This document shows, one piece after another, positions 16,814 through 25,723 of a DNA stretch of 39,976 nt (the stretch's first letter is position 1; every line of letters starts with the position of its first letter). The stretch comes from XYA12-FULL-58-9 sp001798605 (GTDB lineage: Bacteria > Myxococcota > XYA12-FULL-58-9). Location of the stretch: contig DAINMX010000033.1 of the NCBI GenBank assembly GCA_036736205.1, positions 1 through 39,976 of the forward strand. Direction: 5' to 3'. A program made the position numbers and the translations under genes. The notes beneath the pieces are model-generated. The model saw nothing but the letters and a program-made list of their open reading frames with translations, ran no database searches and was not told where the DNA came from.

Positions 16814-18100
16814 CTAATAGCGGGCGCTGATGCGGAGAAACAGGTCGTTCATGAAGTAGTCGAATTGGGGGCTATCAGCGCCAGCGCTGTAGTCAGACGA
16901 GCGCGAGTCGGCTCGTTCCGTGAGTGACACCGTCAGCCACTCAGTGGCGCGATAGGCCAAGGAGAGCTCAGCCTGGAAATTTCCATCGTTGCGGTCACTG
17001 GTTGGTCCAGAAACGGCGGTGGCGAAAATCATGTAGTCGTACGAGAGCTTGGCACCGACCTGGAATGCGCCAAAGGTCTGATCGTAGCCCACATAACCGC
17101 GCACCAAGTCGAAGTACTTAAACAGGGGAGTGGCCTTGACGGTACGCAACGCGCCTGCACGAAAACGCATGGTCTCGGAGGCGAGGTAGTTAAACTCTGC
17201 CTGACCGACTACCGAGTTGAAGTTGGCGTCGGCACCGAGGTTGTCAGCGGAAATGAAGGTGCCGCCGTAGCCCGCCTTGAGCAAGAGAGCGATCTTCTGA
17301 GTGACGCTGCCAGCCGCACCCACCTGAGCCAAAAAGATGTTGGTGTCAACGTTGGTATCAACTGCGGCATTTGGATAAACGGTCAATTGACCTTCGGCCT
17401 CCACAAAAAGAGCAGTCTTTGGCAAGAACTTCCAGGACGCCCGCAGCTTGGGTAGATGCGTCATGCTGTCGAGGTTCTCTGGATCTTGCAGATAGGTGCC
17501 TGGATCCGCCTCGGATTCGGGACGATCGTAGCGTTCGTAGATGAAGTTGTAGCTGGGGCTAAACACCAACGCCCCACCGCCGGGACGAAGGTCAATGCCG
17601 AGCCCCGCATCATTGGTGACCCTTAGAAGTCGGGCAGTTACGGTTTGATTGCCAGGATCGGCGGTGCGTTGGAACCGCTCATGCAGCCCAAAGCCCACGG
17701 CACCTTGTTTGTTGATCTGCGCATCGAGGGCGGCTTGCCCCATGAGGGTGGATAACTTGCTCGTGTCCTCGTCGCCCACATTCATGTACTGGCGCCACTC
17801 GACATCGCCATTGAGCTTGAAGTCGAGGGCATCAGAGGGCAAGACAAAATCGAGCCCGGGCCTGGCTACCAACACAACATCGTTGGTTCCGCCGCCGGAC
17901 TGCCGTCCTGGGTTGGCAACGAAACGACTGTCCACCTGCAGGTAGGGGTGCAGACGACCGTCCCCAACCTTGAACCCCGTGGCGTCATTGGGCAGATCTT
18001 GGGCTTTCGCCTGTGCAGCGAACAACGTCAACAGCAAAACTGTCGACGAAATGGTCTTCAAGAACAGCATTCGCAATATAGACCCACTCGGGCTTCCCAT
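16814..18100 (-). CDS. Outer-membrane beta-barrel protein
   Basis: A 428-residue protein with a good signal peptide (KTISSTVLLLTLFAAQAKA, cleavage before QDLPND). The rest consists of alternating amphipathic strands ending in an aromatic C-terminus (FLRISARY), the mark of BamA-assembled barrels. Repeated strand-turn-strand patterns (LDFKLNGDVEWRQYMNV, GAKLSYDYMIFATA, RATEWLTVSLTERADSRSSD) suggest about 16 strands, like putative barrel porin families (BBP2 type). Function unknown; transport or surface display are possible. ATG 18100 has AGGGGAG upstream with a rather long gap of 12 bases. ATG 18070 (MLFLKTISS) gives a shorter, cleaner signal peptide. It is last in the uvrB-uvrC-cytidylyltransferase-barrel run, 106 bases after its upstream neighbour. 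Confidence 0.75.
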   Translation of the reverse strand: MGSPSGSILRMLFLKTISSTVLLLTLFAAQAKAQDLPNDATGFKVGDGRLHPYLQVDSRFVANPGRQSGGGTNDVVLVARPGLDFVLPSDALDFKLNGDVEWRQYMNVGDEDTSKLSTLMGQAALDAQINKQGAVGFGLHERFQRTADPGNQTVTARLLRVTNDAGLGIDLRPGGGALVFSPSYNFIYERYDRPESEADPGTYLQDPENLDSMTHLPKLRASWKFLPKTALFVEAEGQLTVYPNAAVDTNVDTNIFLAQVGAAGSVTQKIALLLKAGYGGTFISADNLGADANFNSVVGQAEFNYLASETMRFRAGALRTVKATPLFKYFDLVRGYVGYDQTFGAFQVGAKLSYDYMIFATAVSGPTSDRNDGNFQAELSLAYRATEWLTVSLTERADSRSSDYSAGADSPQFDYFMNDLFLRISARY

Positions 18101-18206
18101 GTTTTGTGGAAGCTCCCCTCTCGAATTGCAATCAAAGTTGGAGACCCTTTGGGGTGACCAAACGCTGAGAGTAGAGCTTTTAGTCTCCACTTCGATTGAT
18201 GTCAAA

Positions 18207-18920
18207 TCACTTGTCTCCCCGTGGGAACTCTGTGGAACACAAAAATCGCGCCCAATCAAGGTCCAATTTGCTGTCAACGTCCACAGACCGCCCATCGGGC
18301 ATGACGAGGGCAATGGACTTGTTTGGCACGAAAAACTGCCGATGTTTGTTCAACCACGCGGGTGTCGCAATATAAATGGCACCGTTGAGTTGGTAGCGAT
18401 CGGGGCTCACTTGTCTACGATCAATGCGGTGGTTCTGGGCGGTGGCTGTGAGTCGTCCCCCCTCCAGGCCAAAGCGCCAGGGGTCCGGGATCTTGCTCTT
18501 GGTTACAGAGATGACTGCATCGCCCTGCCGTCGGTGCATGCGGATGGCTTTGCGAAGGTCCCGGATGGCAGTGAGGGGGGTGGCAGCGGAGAGCATGGCG
18601 ACGGCGTCGTAGGTATGGCCGCGGCGCTCCTGCCACTCGAGCGTGTAAAGGACGACGTCGATGAGGCGGGCACCACTCGAGGACAAACGTTTGGGGCGGA
18701 GCCACGGTACGTCGGCACCCGCTTTCTTGGCGAGGTCAGCGTAGGCGCGCGAGTCGGTGCTGACCATCACATGCCAGCTTTCCCCCCGTCGTTGGCTTTG
18801 CAGGGCCAAGGATACAGCTCTTTGCAGCATGGGGATGCCGCCCACCTTCTGAACGTTCTTGTGCCGAAGGCCGCGGGAGCCTGAGCGAGCGGGAATGAGC
18901 GCAAGGATGCGAAAAGCCAT
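18207..18920 (-). CDS. Acylneuraminate-type cytidylyltransferase family protein
   Basis: A 237-residue protein of the CMP-sugar synthetase type. LALIPARSGSRGLRHKNV is the CTP-binding motif of NeuA/PseF/KdsB relatives. STDSRAYADLAKKAGADVPWLRP and LSAATPLTAIRDLRKAI follow, and DVDSKLDLDWARFL at the C-terminus is the family's metal/active-site segment. It would activate a nonulosonic acid (sialic, pseudaminic or legionaminic acid) with CTP for surface glycans. No other nonulosonate gene is nearby, so the sugar cannot be named. ATG 18920 starts exactly at the conserved domain. Two upstream ATGs add only non-family residues. It lies 38 bases after uvrC, probably co-transcribed. Confidence 0.8.
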   Translation of the reverse strand: MAFRILALIPARSGSRGLRHKNVQKVGGIPMLQRAVSLALQSQRRGESWHVMVSTDSRAYADLAKKAGADVPWLRPKRLSSSGARLIDVVLYTLEWQERRGHTYDAVAMLSAATPLTAIRDLRKAIRMHRRQGDAVISVTKSKIPDPWRFGLEGGRLTATAQNHRIDRRQVSPDRYQLNGAIYIATPAWLNKHRQFFVPNKSIALVMPDGRSVDVDSKLDLDWARFLCSTEFPRGDK

Positions 18921-18958
18921 GAATGTGAACTTAGCCGAGAGTCGCATAGAGGCGAAGC

Positions 18959-20803
18959 TCAATCGAGCTTGTCGCCATCGACAAGGCCATCCCATATGGC
19001 TCTTGCCGTCTTCTCGCCCACCACCGCTGCCACCTCGGCAAGTGCGGTTTGACGGATTTTCGCAACGGAGCCAAACGTCCGGAGCAACGCCGCCCTTTTT
19101 TTGGGTCCAACTCCAGAAATGTCATCGAGCTCAGAATGGCTCATTCTTCTGCCTCGAGCCTTTCGTTGAAAACCCACGGCAAAGCGGTGGGCCTCGTCAC
19201 GGGCACGTGTCAGCAGAAAGAGCTCGGCAGAATCTTGTCGCAACACCACAGGGTTTTTTTGACCGAGAACGAACACCCGCTCTGCTGAATACTCCTGTTG
19301 TGCGATCGTCGACTTTGGGCCGAGAGGGCGCGCCTTGGCCAACCCAATCAAGTCGACATCGTCGATGCCGTGATCTTCGAGTGCGGCCCGCGCCGCGTTG
19401 AGCTGGCCTTTGCCACCATCGATGACAATCAGATGGGGGAGGTCTCCCTCCTCGAGGCCACGTCGAGCTCGACGGCTGAGGATCTCGTACATGGCAGCGA
19501 AGTCATCCTGCCCTTCGAGCGAGCGAACCTTATAATAGCGATATCCGTCTTTGCGGGGCTCGCCCTGCTCGAAGCGCACCGCTGAAGCAACGATATCCGT
19601 TCCGCCCAAGTGGGAAATATCAAAACATTCGAGGATCTCTGGGGCCTGACGAAGGTGTAACCGGCGCTGTAGACGAAGCACTGCGCCCTGCGCCGCTATG
19701 GCCCTGCGCCGACTGCTGGCAAAGGTTTGTTCCGCGTTTCTCGCGGCGAGCACGGCCATTGTCCTCTTCTCTCCCCTTTGGGGAATCGCCACCCGCACCT
19801 TCCTCCCGGCTTTTTCGCTCAGCACTTGGGCGAGCACATCGTGCCAATGGATGTCAGTGGAGAAGAGGATCTCAGTAGGAATCTCCGCGATGTCACCATA
19901 ATACTGCATCGCAAAGTCGGTGAGGAGCTCGGAGGTCGGTGCCTCCATCTGTGTTAGGGCGTAGCGATGGGCGTCAACGGGTTTGCCATCCCGTGTCCGC
20001 ATCACGTGAATTTCGAGCTCCGAACCCTCACGATGGATCCCAATGACGTCGCGGTTGATCGCCTGGGGACTCACCAGTCCCTGTCTCTCCAACGAGCGGC
20101 GCACGGCTTTGATCTGGTCGCGTACTTTTGCAGCCTGCTCGAAGAGGAGATCGGCGGCCAAACGACGCATCTTTGCCTCGAGAGTGTCGATGAGCTGCGA
20201 TTGCCTACCTTCGAGAAAAGCGACGACGTCAAGGACGGTGTCCCCATAGCTGCCGTTTGACAAGTCGAAGACACAAGGGGCCGGGCAACGTTTGATTTGA
20301 TGTTGCAAACACGGCTTATGACGGCTGCGCATGACGCGGTCGGAACAGGTGCGCAGGCCAAAGTGACGGTTAACAATTCGCAGGGTCTCGCGGATAGCGT
20401 GCGCCGAGTGGTACGGGCCGAAATATCGAGCGCCATCGCGTGAGAAGCGACGGACGACTCGCAAGCGAGGGTAGGTCTCACGGGGGTCGAGCCGCAAGCG
20501 GAGAAAACGCTTGTCGTCCACCAACTTGACGTTGAAGCGCGGTTGGTGCCGTTTGACCAGCTGATCTTCGAGGAGAAGGGCCTCCTTCTCATTGTTGGTC
20601 AACACGATCTCGACATCGTCGAGGAGCGTATCGAGCAGCGCCACGAACGCACGGGTGTCGACGCCATTGAGATAGCTCTTGACTCGAGCCCTGAGATCTT
20701 TGGCCTTGCCGATGTAGAAGATCTCGCCGTCCGTCGACTTCATGAGATAGACGCCGGGCGCCCTAGGGAATTGCAAGAGTCTATCCCGAAGGTCGTCGCG
20801 CAT
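18959..20803 (-). CDS. uvrC: Excinuclease ABC subunit C
   Basis: A 614-residue UvrC. The GIY-YIG nuclease domain opens with PGVYLMKSTDGEIFYIGKAKDLRARVKSY (residues 16-44, split here for reading), giving the 3' incision. A UVR motif for UvrB contact lies near 200-235 (AADLLFEQAAKVRDQIKA). The RNase-H-like domain for 5' incision has CFDISHLGG, VIDGGKGQLNAA and a DEAHRFAVGFQR helix. The end is a helix-hairpin-helix pair (LDDISGVGPKKRAALL). All catalytic segments are present and the length is normal. It begins three bases after the uvrB stop codon, so both are surely one transcript. It acts in nucleotide excision repair with UvrA, which is not in the window. Confidence 0.96.
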   Translation of the reverse strand: MRDDLRDRLLQFPRAPGVYLMKSTDGEIFYIGKAKDLRARVKSYLNGVDTRAFVALLDTLLDDVEIVLTNNEKEALLLEDQLVKRHQPRFNVKLVDDKRFLRLRLDPRETYPRLRVVRRFSRDGARYFGPYHSAHAIRETLRIVNRHFGLRTCSDRVMRSRHKPCLQHQIKRCPAPCVFDLSNGSYGDTVLDVVAFLEGRQSQLIDTLEAKMRRLAADLLFEQAAKVRDQIKAVRRSLERQGLVSPQAINRDVIGIHREGSELEIHVMRTRDGKPVDAHRYALTQMEAPTSELLTDFAMQYYGDIAEIPTEILFSTDIHWHDVLAQVLSEKAGRKVRVAIPQRGEKRTMAVLAARNAEQTFASSRRRAIAAQGAVLRLQRRLHLRQAPEILECFDISHLGGTDIVASAVRFEQGEPRKDGYRYYKVRSLEGQDDFAAMYEILSRRARRGLEEGDLPHLIVIDGGKGQLNAARAALEDHGIDDVDLIGLAKARPLGPKSTIAQQEYSAERVFVLGQKNPVVLRQDSAELFLLTRARDEAHRFAVGFQRKARGRRMSHSELDDISGVGPKKRAALLRTFGSVAKIRQTALAEVAAVVGEKTARAIWDGLVDGDKLD

Positions 20804-20806
20804 GAC

Positions 20807-22801
20807 TCAGCCCAGATCCAGGTGCAGTTGCTCGAGTTCGAATATTTGGTCGCGCAGTTCGGCTGCCCGTTCGAATGCCAGTGCATCGGCGGCGTCGCGC
20901 ATTTGTCGGCGGAGATCGGCGACGCGTTGTGGCATTTTTGCTACGGGCAAATCATTCATCGACTCGAGGACCGTTCTCTTGGCCTCCATTCGCATGCCTG
21001 GGGCAATGTCGCGGATGGCCTTTTCAATACTCTTGGGTGTGATGCCATTCTCCAGGTTGTGAGCCAACTGTATCTCGCGACGGCGATGGGTCTCATTGAG
21101 GGCGGCTTGTATCGAGCCGGTGAGGTTGTCGGCATACAGGATCGCCTTGCCATCGATGTGTCGGGCAGCGCGTCCGATAGTCTGAATGAGCGAACGTTCC
21201 GAGCGCAAGAATCCTTCCTTGTCAGCGTCGAGTATGGCCACGAGGGAGACCTCTGGCAAATCGAGGCCCTCGCGCAAGAGGTTGATACCAACGAGCACGT
21301 CGAACGCACCTCGACGAAGGTCACTGAGGATCTCGATGCGGTCGAGAGTGTCTATGTCCGAGTGGAGATAGCGTACGCGCACGCCGGCTTCTCCGAGAAA
21401 CTCGGTCAGATCCTCTGCCATTCTTTTGGTCAACGTCGTCACAAGGACTCGCTCGCCCTTGCACGTTCGTGCGCGGATTTGCGCGAGCAAGTCGTCGACC
21501 TGGGTCTTGGCAGGGCGAACCTCGACCTCGGGGTCGATGAGTCCCGTCGGTCGGATGATTTGCTCGACCACGACACCGCGCGACTGCACAAGCTCGTAGT
21601 CGCCGGGTGTGGCGCTGACGAAGAGGAGCCGGTCGACGCGGCTCTCGAACTCGTCAAAGCGCAAGGGTCGGTTGTCGAGGGCCGATGGCAGGCGGAAACC
21701 AAAATCCACAAGAGTCTCCTTCCTCGAACGATCGCCGCGGTACATGGCACCGATTTGGGGGACTGTTTGGTGGCTCTCGTCGATGACCATGAGGAAGTCA
21801 CTGGGAAAGTAATCGAGAAGGGTGGGCGGCGGCTGTCCCGGGGCGCGACCCGAAAGGTGCCGTGAGTAATTCTCGATACCGTTGCAGTACCCCATCTGCT
21901 CGATCATCTCGAGATCAAAGAGGGTGCGCTGTTCGAGGCGCTGCGCCTCGAGCAACTTGTCACTTTTGCGCAGGGACACGAGTCTCTCCTCCAGCTCGGA
22001 GCGGATCTGTTCGAGGGCGCGGCGACGAGACTCGGGGGTGACGACGTAGTGGGTGGATGGGTAGATGGCGATCTTTTCGAGGTCGGCGATCTTTTTTCCC
22101 CGCAAGGGATCGACGTGTTGAATCGCCTCGATCTCGTCTCCGAACCATTCGATCCGCACCGCGACGTCGAGCTCGTGGGCAGGAAACACCTCGAGGACAT
22201 CCCCTCGCACCCGGAAGGTGCCACGATGGAAATCGATGTCGTTGCGTTCGTACTGGATATCGGTCAGCTTGCGCAGCACGACATCTCGGTCGATGGTGTC
22301 ACCCGTCTGCAAAAATACCAGCATGTCGTAGTAGGCCTCAGCTGAACCGAGGCCATAGATGCAGGAGACGCTCGCGACAATGATGACATCGTTGCGCTCA
22401 AAAAGGGATCGTGTGGCAGCGTGGCGCATGCGATCGATGGCGTCGTTGATGGTCGCATCCTTGTCTATATAGGTGTCTGACGACGGAACGTAGGCTTCAG
22501 GCTGGTAGTAGTCATAGTAGGAAACAAAATAGTCAACGGCACTTTCGGGGAAGAGATCGCGGAATTCGCCGTAGAGTTGTGCGGCAAGGGTTTTGTTGTG
22601 AGCAACTACCAAGGTTGGCAATTGCAGCGCATCAATGACTTTGGCGGCCGTGAAAGTTTTTCCGGAGCCAGTCACGCCGAGGAGTGTCTGGCGGTTTTGT
22701 CCGTTCTCGAACCCGTTGATCAGCTCGGCAATGGCTCGCGGTTGGTCGCCACACGGAGAAAGGTTGGTGCGAAGGGAGAAACGGTGCTGCTTGTCGGTCA
22801 T
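20807..22801 (-). CDS. uvrB: Excinuclease ABC subunit B
   Basis: A 664-residue UvrB (E. coli 673). Walker A GVTGSGKT and the damage-probing hairpin SYYDYYQPEAYVPSSDTYID are intact. DESHQTVPQIGAMYRGDR, SATPGDYEL, LRRGAFDVLVGINLLREGLD and QTIGRAARH complete the helicase set. A UVR motif closes the protein (DALAFERAAELRDQIFELE), pairing with the same motif in UvrC. I take the ATG at 22801 (MTDKQHRFSLRT), which has GAAGG six bases upstream. The frame extends 23 codons further, but into the promoter side and without family similarity. It opens a minus-strand run that continues with uvrC and two envelope genes. Confidence 0.96.
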   Translation of the reverse strand: MTDKQHRFSLRTNLSPCGDQPRAIAELINGFENGQNRQTLLGVTGSGKTFTAAKVIDALQLPTLVVAHNKTLAAQLYGEFRDLFPESAVDYFVSYYDYYQPEAYVPSSDTYIDKDATINDAIDRMRHAATRSLFERNDVIIVASVSCIYGLGSAEAYYDMLVFLQTGDTIDRDVVLRKLTDIQYERNDIDFHRGTFRVRGDVLEVFPAHELDVAVRIEWFGDEIEAIQHVDPLRGKKIADLEKIAIYPSTHYVVTPESRRRALEQIRSELEERLVSLRKSDKLLEAQRLEQRTLFDLEMIEQMGYCNGIENYSRHLSGRAPGQPPPTLLDYFPSDFLMVIDESHQTVPQIGAMYRGDRSRKETLVDFGFRLPSALDNRPLRFDEFESRVDRLLFVSATPGDYELVQSRGVVVEQIIRPTGLIDPEVEVRPAKTQVDDLLAQIRARTCKGERVLVTTLTKRMAEDLTEFLGEAGVRVRYLHSDIDTLDRIEILSDLRRGAFDVLVGINLLREGLDLPEVSLVAILDADKEGFLRSERSLIQTIGRAARHIDGKAILYADNLTGSIQAALNETHRRREIQLAHNLENGITPKSIEKAIRDIAPGMRMEAKRTVLESMNDLPVAKMPQRVADLRRQMRDAADALAFERAAELRDQIFELEQLHLDLG

Positions 22802-22863
22802 CACTTGCCTTCGAGAGTCGTTCGGGGCCCTTGCGAAAGGACCGACGTAGTGAAGAAAAACCG

Positions 22864-22892
22864 TTGACACTTTGAAATACCAAAACTAAGAT
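22864..22892 (+). promoter_or_regulatory. Sigma70-type promoter for the Lys/Ala-rich peptide
   Basis: TTGACA at 22864-22869, a spacer of exactly 17 bases, then TAAGAT at 22887-22892. This is a nearly perfect vegetative promoter followed by an AT-rich start region, about 28 bases of leader, and GGAGG. It is the clearest promoter in the window and predicts high expression. Confidence 0.8.
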
Positions 22893-22926
22893 TCACAAAT
22901 CTGAACACCCTTATTGGAGGTTGGCA

Positions 22927-23016
22927 ATGGCAGCAAAGAAGAAAGCAAAGAAGAAAGTGACGAAGAAGGCCGCGAAGAAAGTGGCCAAGAAGAAAGTAGC
23001 TAAGAAGAAGAAGTAA
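22927..23016 (+). CDS. 29-residue Lys/Ala-rich histone-H1-like peptide
   Basis: ATG at 22927 is preceded by GGAGG at 22916-22920 with six bases between, and the frame ends TAA at 23014-23016. The product begins MAAKKKAKKKVTKKAAKK and goes on in the same KKxAKK style to a KKKK end. Of 29 residues, 18 are Lys and the rest are only Met, Ala, Val and Thr. It is like the Lys/Ala/Pro tails of eukaryotic H1 and of bacterial H1-like proteins, but without any globular part. It presumably binds DNA or RNA without sequence preference. Flanking promoter and terminator show that it is a deliberate single-gene unit, not random coding. It is too short for most gene finders. Alternatives are a leader peptide or a polyamine-like counter-ion. 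Confidence 0.8.
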   Translation: MAAKKKAKKKVTKKAAKKVAKKKVAKKKK

Positions 23017-23036
23017 GCTTCTAGAGCTAGCAGTAC

Positions 23037-23067
23037 AAAAGGGCAGCCGCTGGCTGCCCTTTTTTTG
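23037..23067 (+). terminator. Intrinsic terminator after the Lys/Ala-rich peptide
   Basis: AAAA, then GGGCAGCC (23041-23048), loop GCT, GGCTGCCC (23052-23059), then eight T (23060-23067). This is a perfect 8-bp GC stem with T-run, 20 bases after the stop codon. The A-run on the other side could let it work weakly for the minus strand too. Confidence 0.93.
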
Positions 23068-23257
23068 TTTCCTTTCATCGTCGCACCACAAATCGTCATG
23101 GGTCCGATGTCCCACGTCACGGTTGCAAAATCGTCTGACACGACAACGTCCGTCGCGTTGCTAACTGTGCTGAGCGAGCGTGAGGGAACAGACGGCACGT
23201 ACTTTTTGTGATCTTTTTTTTGGGGGGCGGAAGCAGCAGGTTGTTCCGGGTCGGAAT

Positions 23258-24388
23258 CTAGAACCGAGCAGCCCGTGGATATCCCGTGATCGGATCGATC
23301 GGCTCACGCAGACGTTCACGACCATCGGTGGATGACAACACCAGCTCGTTGCGCAGAAGATCGAGGTCCTCGACGCCGGCGCCAGCACGCTCTGCCGTGG
23401 CGACGATGAGCTGCACCGCGCCCTCGAGGTCGCGGAGATCGATTTCCTCAGCGGCAACACCGCGGGGCCCCTGGTTGTGGTAACACAGGAGCGGCAACGC
23501 GATGCCTGCAGCGTCGAACCCGAAAACGGTGAACGCTGTGGCTTCGCAGCTGCCACCGGTCAACATCGCCTTCTGGAAGGTCAGCTTCTTTGTGTTCTCG
23601 GCTGCACCTCGCACAAGGGCACAGCTCTGCGGAGCAAATGGCCCGCTGCGATCGCCCAGACGAACGACAGGTCCTTTGCCGAGCTTGATGTTGTCGTTTG
23701 CTTCGCTGCACTCGACCGAGACGATCGTTGTGTCTCGTGGGATCTTGCCTTCGATGGCAAGGGCAATGCTGCCGTGAAAACCCACCTCCTCAGCACGGGT
23801 GAACATGGCGGTGACATCAACTGGATTGCTGCCCTTGCTGAGATCTGCCAGGCCGCCAACGATCGCCGCAACACCGGCCAGGTCGTCGGCGGCGCGCATC
23901 TTGAGACGATTGCCGGCGCGTTTCAACGCGGGAATAGAGAAGACGCCAAACTCGCCAATCTTCGGCGGTGGGACACGTGCACCGATGCGAACGGTTGCAA
24001 CATCGGTTCGCGGCCGGTCGCCACCTTTGGTCTTCACGGAGTCGATCGTTCCCAACACCGGACCCTCTGCTGTTTTCGGGAAGACCACCTTCGCGCCACG
24101 CACGCCACGGGCGGGAACCCCCCCTTCGGCGCGGCAGGTGACGAGTGGCCCCTTCACGGACATGACCCTGAAGGCAGGATGATCGAGATGGGCCACGAAG
24201 GCAACTTGTCGCCGTGGGTGTCCGTGTCGAATGCGAACCAGCGTGTTACCAAAACGATCGACCTCAAATGGGAACTTGAGCTCGGTCAGCCATTCAACCA
24301 GAGCATTGCGAGTTTCGAGTTCATCAAAAGGAGCTGATTCTGGAGCGGCCAGGCGTGTTAAGCCGGCGAGGAGCTTGTTTCGATTCAT
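23258..24388 (-). CDS. M42-family (glutamyl-aminopeptidase-like) metallopeptidase
   Basis: A 376-residue peptidase with the di-metal ligands of the M42/M20 group. H67 and D69 are in VAHLDHPAF, the bridging Asp is in MRAADDLAG (D168), and the catalytic pair EE is at 200-201 (TRAEEVGFHG). Another acidic ligand is near 226 (VSVECSEA) and the last His is at 304 (CYHNQGPRG). The inserted PDZ-like beta domain at about 77-160 is typical of M42. These enzymes trim N-terminal residues from peptides, often as large dodecamers in the cytosol. The start ATG overlaps the pssA stop (ATGA), so the two are coupled. Coding continues upstream in frame but is pssA shadow. About 30 C-terminal residues (ERLREPIDPITGYPRAARF) may be lineage-specific. 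Confidence 0.85.
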   Translation of the reverse strand: MNRNKLLAGLTRLAAPESAPFDELETRNALVEWLTELKFPFEVDRFGNTLVRIRHGHPRRQVAFVAHLDHPAFRVMSVKGPLVTCRAEGGVPARGVRGAKVVFPKTAEGPVLGTIDSVKTKGGDRPRTDVATVRIGARVPPPKIGEFGVFSIPALKRAGNRLKMRAADDLAGVAAIVGGLADLSKGSNPVDVTAMFTRAEEVGFHGSIALAIEGKIPRDTTIVSVECSEANDNIKLGKGPVVRLGDRSGPFAPQSCALVRGAAENTKKLTFQKAMLTGGSCEATAFTVFGFDAAGIALPLLCYHNQGPRGVAAEEIDLRDLEGAVQLIVATAERAGAGVEDLDLLRNELVLSSTDGRERLREPIDPITGYPRAARF

Positions 24389-25245
24389 GGGCTGTCTTCC
24401 CGTTGGACGGCATCCTGGGTTGAGGTGATAGCGTCGTCGATCGGTGCAGCGGCTGCGATGTGCTGTCGCCGACGAAAGAACACGACCTCTTCGATGAGGC
24501 CGAGTGTTAGGTATCCCCAAGAAAACGCCAGCACCGCAAATGTGGGGCGTATGCGCGTCCAGATGACGGCGAACAGCACCATCAGGGTGAAAACCAGCGT
24601 CATGCTCTTGCGGGTGAGCTTGAGATCTTTGAAGGTGCGGTACCTCACATTGGAGATCATCAAGTAGGAAACAATGAGAACCAGAGCGACTATGCTGAGT
24701 GTGCGGCTGACGGGTGCGTCAAATGCGCGCTGATGAAACATCACGAGCGAAATGAGAACCCCGGCTGCCAATGGAATCGGAACGCCGATGAAATATTTCA
24801 TGGTTCCTGGGGTCCGTTCAGCCAGCACATTGAACCGCGCGAGCCGAATGGCTCCGCAGCCGACGTAGATGAAGCCGATCAACGCTCCAGCCAGGCCCAT
24901 CTCTGAGAGCCCCCAGTGGAAAACGATGAGGGCGGGCGCAACTCCGAATGTGACGAGGTCGGCGAGAGAGTCGAGTTGGACGCCAAACGCCGATTGTGTG
25001 CGTGTCAATCTCGCGACACGGCCATCGGCCATGTCAAAGAAAACACCAAAGCAAACCGCAAGGCAGGCTCGGTACAACTGTTGCGGGCTCTGGTCCTGTG
25101 ATGTCAGTACGACCGCGTAGAAACCACAGAACACCGACGACAGGGTGAAGAGGTTGGGCAGGGCGAACATCGCCTTACGCAGATCAAACTTCAATGGAAG
25201 TCTTCGTCTGCGCGACTTCCGCTTCTTTTTCAGGGGTGTGGCCAT
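24385..25245 (-). CDS. pssA: CDP-diacylglycerol-serine O-phosphatidyltransferase
   Basis: A 286-residue inner-membrane enzyme of phosphatidylethanolamine synthesis. The CDP-alcohol phosphatidyltransferase motif DGRVARLTRTQSAFG followed by QLDSLADLVTFG gives the D-x2-D-G-x2-A-R-x8-G-x3-D-x3-D signature with all Asp present. Several hydrophobic segments follow. The very basic N-terminus (KKKRKSRRRRLPLK) precedes FALPNLFTLSSVFCGFYAV, the usual start of type II PssA. The length is slightly above the common 240-270. It is first of a two-gene overlap with the M42 peptidase. The product makes phosphatidylserine; the decarboxylase gene is not in the window. Confidence 0.93.
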   Translation of the reverse strand: MATPLKKKRKSRRRRLPLKFDLRKAMFALPNLFTLSSVFCGFYAVVLTSQDQSPQQLYRACLAVCFGVFFDMADGRVARLTRTQSAFGVQLDSLADLVTFGVAPALIVFHWGLSEMGLAGALIGFIYVGCGAIRLARFNVLAERTPGTMKYFIGVPIPLAAGVLISLVMFHQRAFDAPVSRTLSIVALVLIVSYLMISNVRYRTFKDLKLTRKSMTLVFTLMVLFAVIWTRIRPTFAVLAFSWGYLTLGLIEEVVFFRRRQHIAAAAPIDDAITSTQDAVQREDSP

Positions 25246-25291
25246 GCGACGGCATTGCGTCTTAGCACGCTGCCGCTCCTCCCTCCACCCC

Positions 25292-25636
25292 TCAGTTGGT
25301 TGGGGCCAGAGATTCAGGGACTAGGCACTGACGTTCCAAAGTGCCCTCTTCCTCTTGGGCGAGGCCGCATGCGGCGAGATCACCCGCCGCAAGTCCGTCG
25401 CACGTGCAGCTTTCTCGGAGCTGCGCACAACATTCCTCCTCACCCCCAGTTGGCTCCGCCTCGAGGGCCACCGCTTCGACCCGTTGAATACATGCTTGTT
25501 GATCGTACTCCGTACGCTCACATCGGCAGATATCACGGGAGAGCTCTAGGCAGGGGTCATCGCAGGCCGGCACGGCTGCGGACGCAATTGCCACGAACAG
25601 AAGAATCTGTGTCCAACGTTGTGCTAACATGGCCAT
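25292..25636 (-). CDS. Small Cys-rich predicted lipoprotein
   Basis: A 114-residue protein with a signal MAMLAQRWTQILLFVAIASA and a lipobox-like AVPAC (Cys25; Pro at the second-last position is unusual). The mature part is short, acidic and has ten further Cys (CLEL, ICRCERT, ACIQR, EECCAQL, SCTCDG and so on), probably in disulfides. I recognise no family. It is divergent from the coiled-coil protein with 87 bases between starts. It echoes the local taste for Cys-rich exported proteins. Confidence 0.6.
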   Translation of the reverse strand: MAMLAQRWTQILLFVAIASAAVPACDDPCLELSRDICRCERTEYDQQACIQRVEAVALEAEPTGGEEECCAQLRESCTCDGLAAGDLAACGLAQEEEGTLERQCLVPESLAPTN

Positions 25637-25723
25637 CGACTACGGCCCTGTAGCAGCACCGTGGCAGTGGTGCAAGACCTCTGGATGGAGCATCATGGCA
25701 CAAAGACGGAAGATGAAGGTGAG

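Noticed and set aside
20543..21865. A 440-codon plus-strand frame across uvrC and uvrB
   Set aside because: It is antisense to two unmistakable repair genes; long antisense frames are common in GC-rich DNA.
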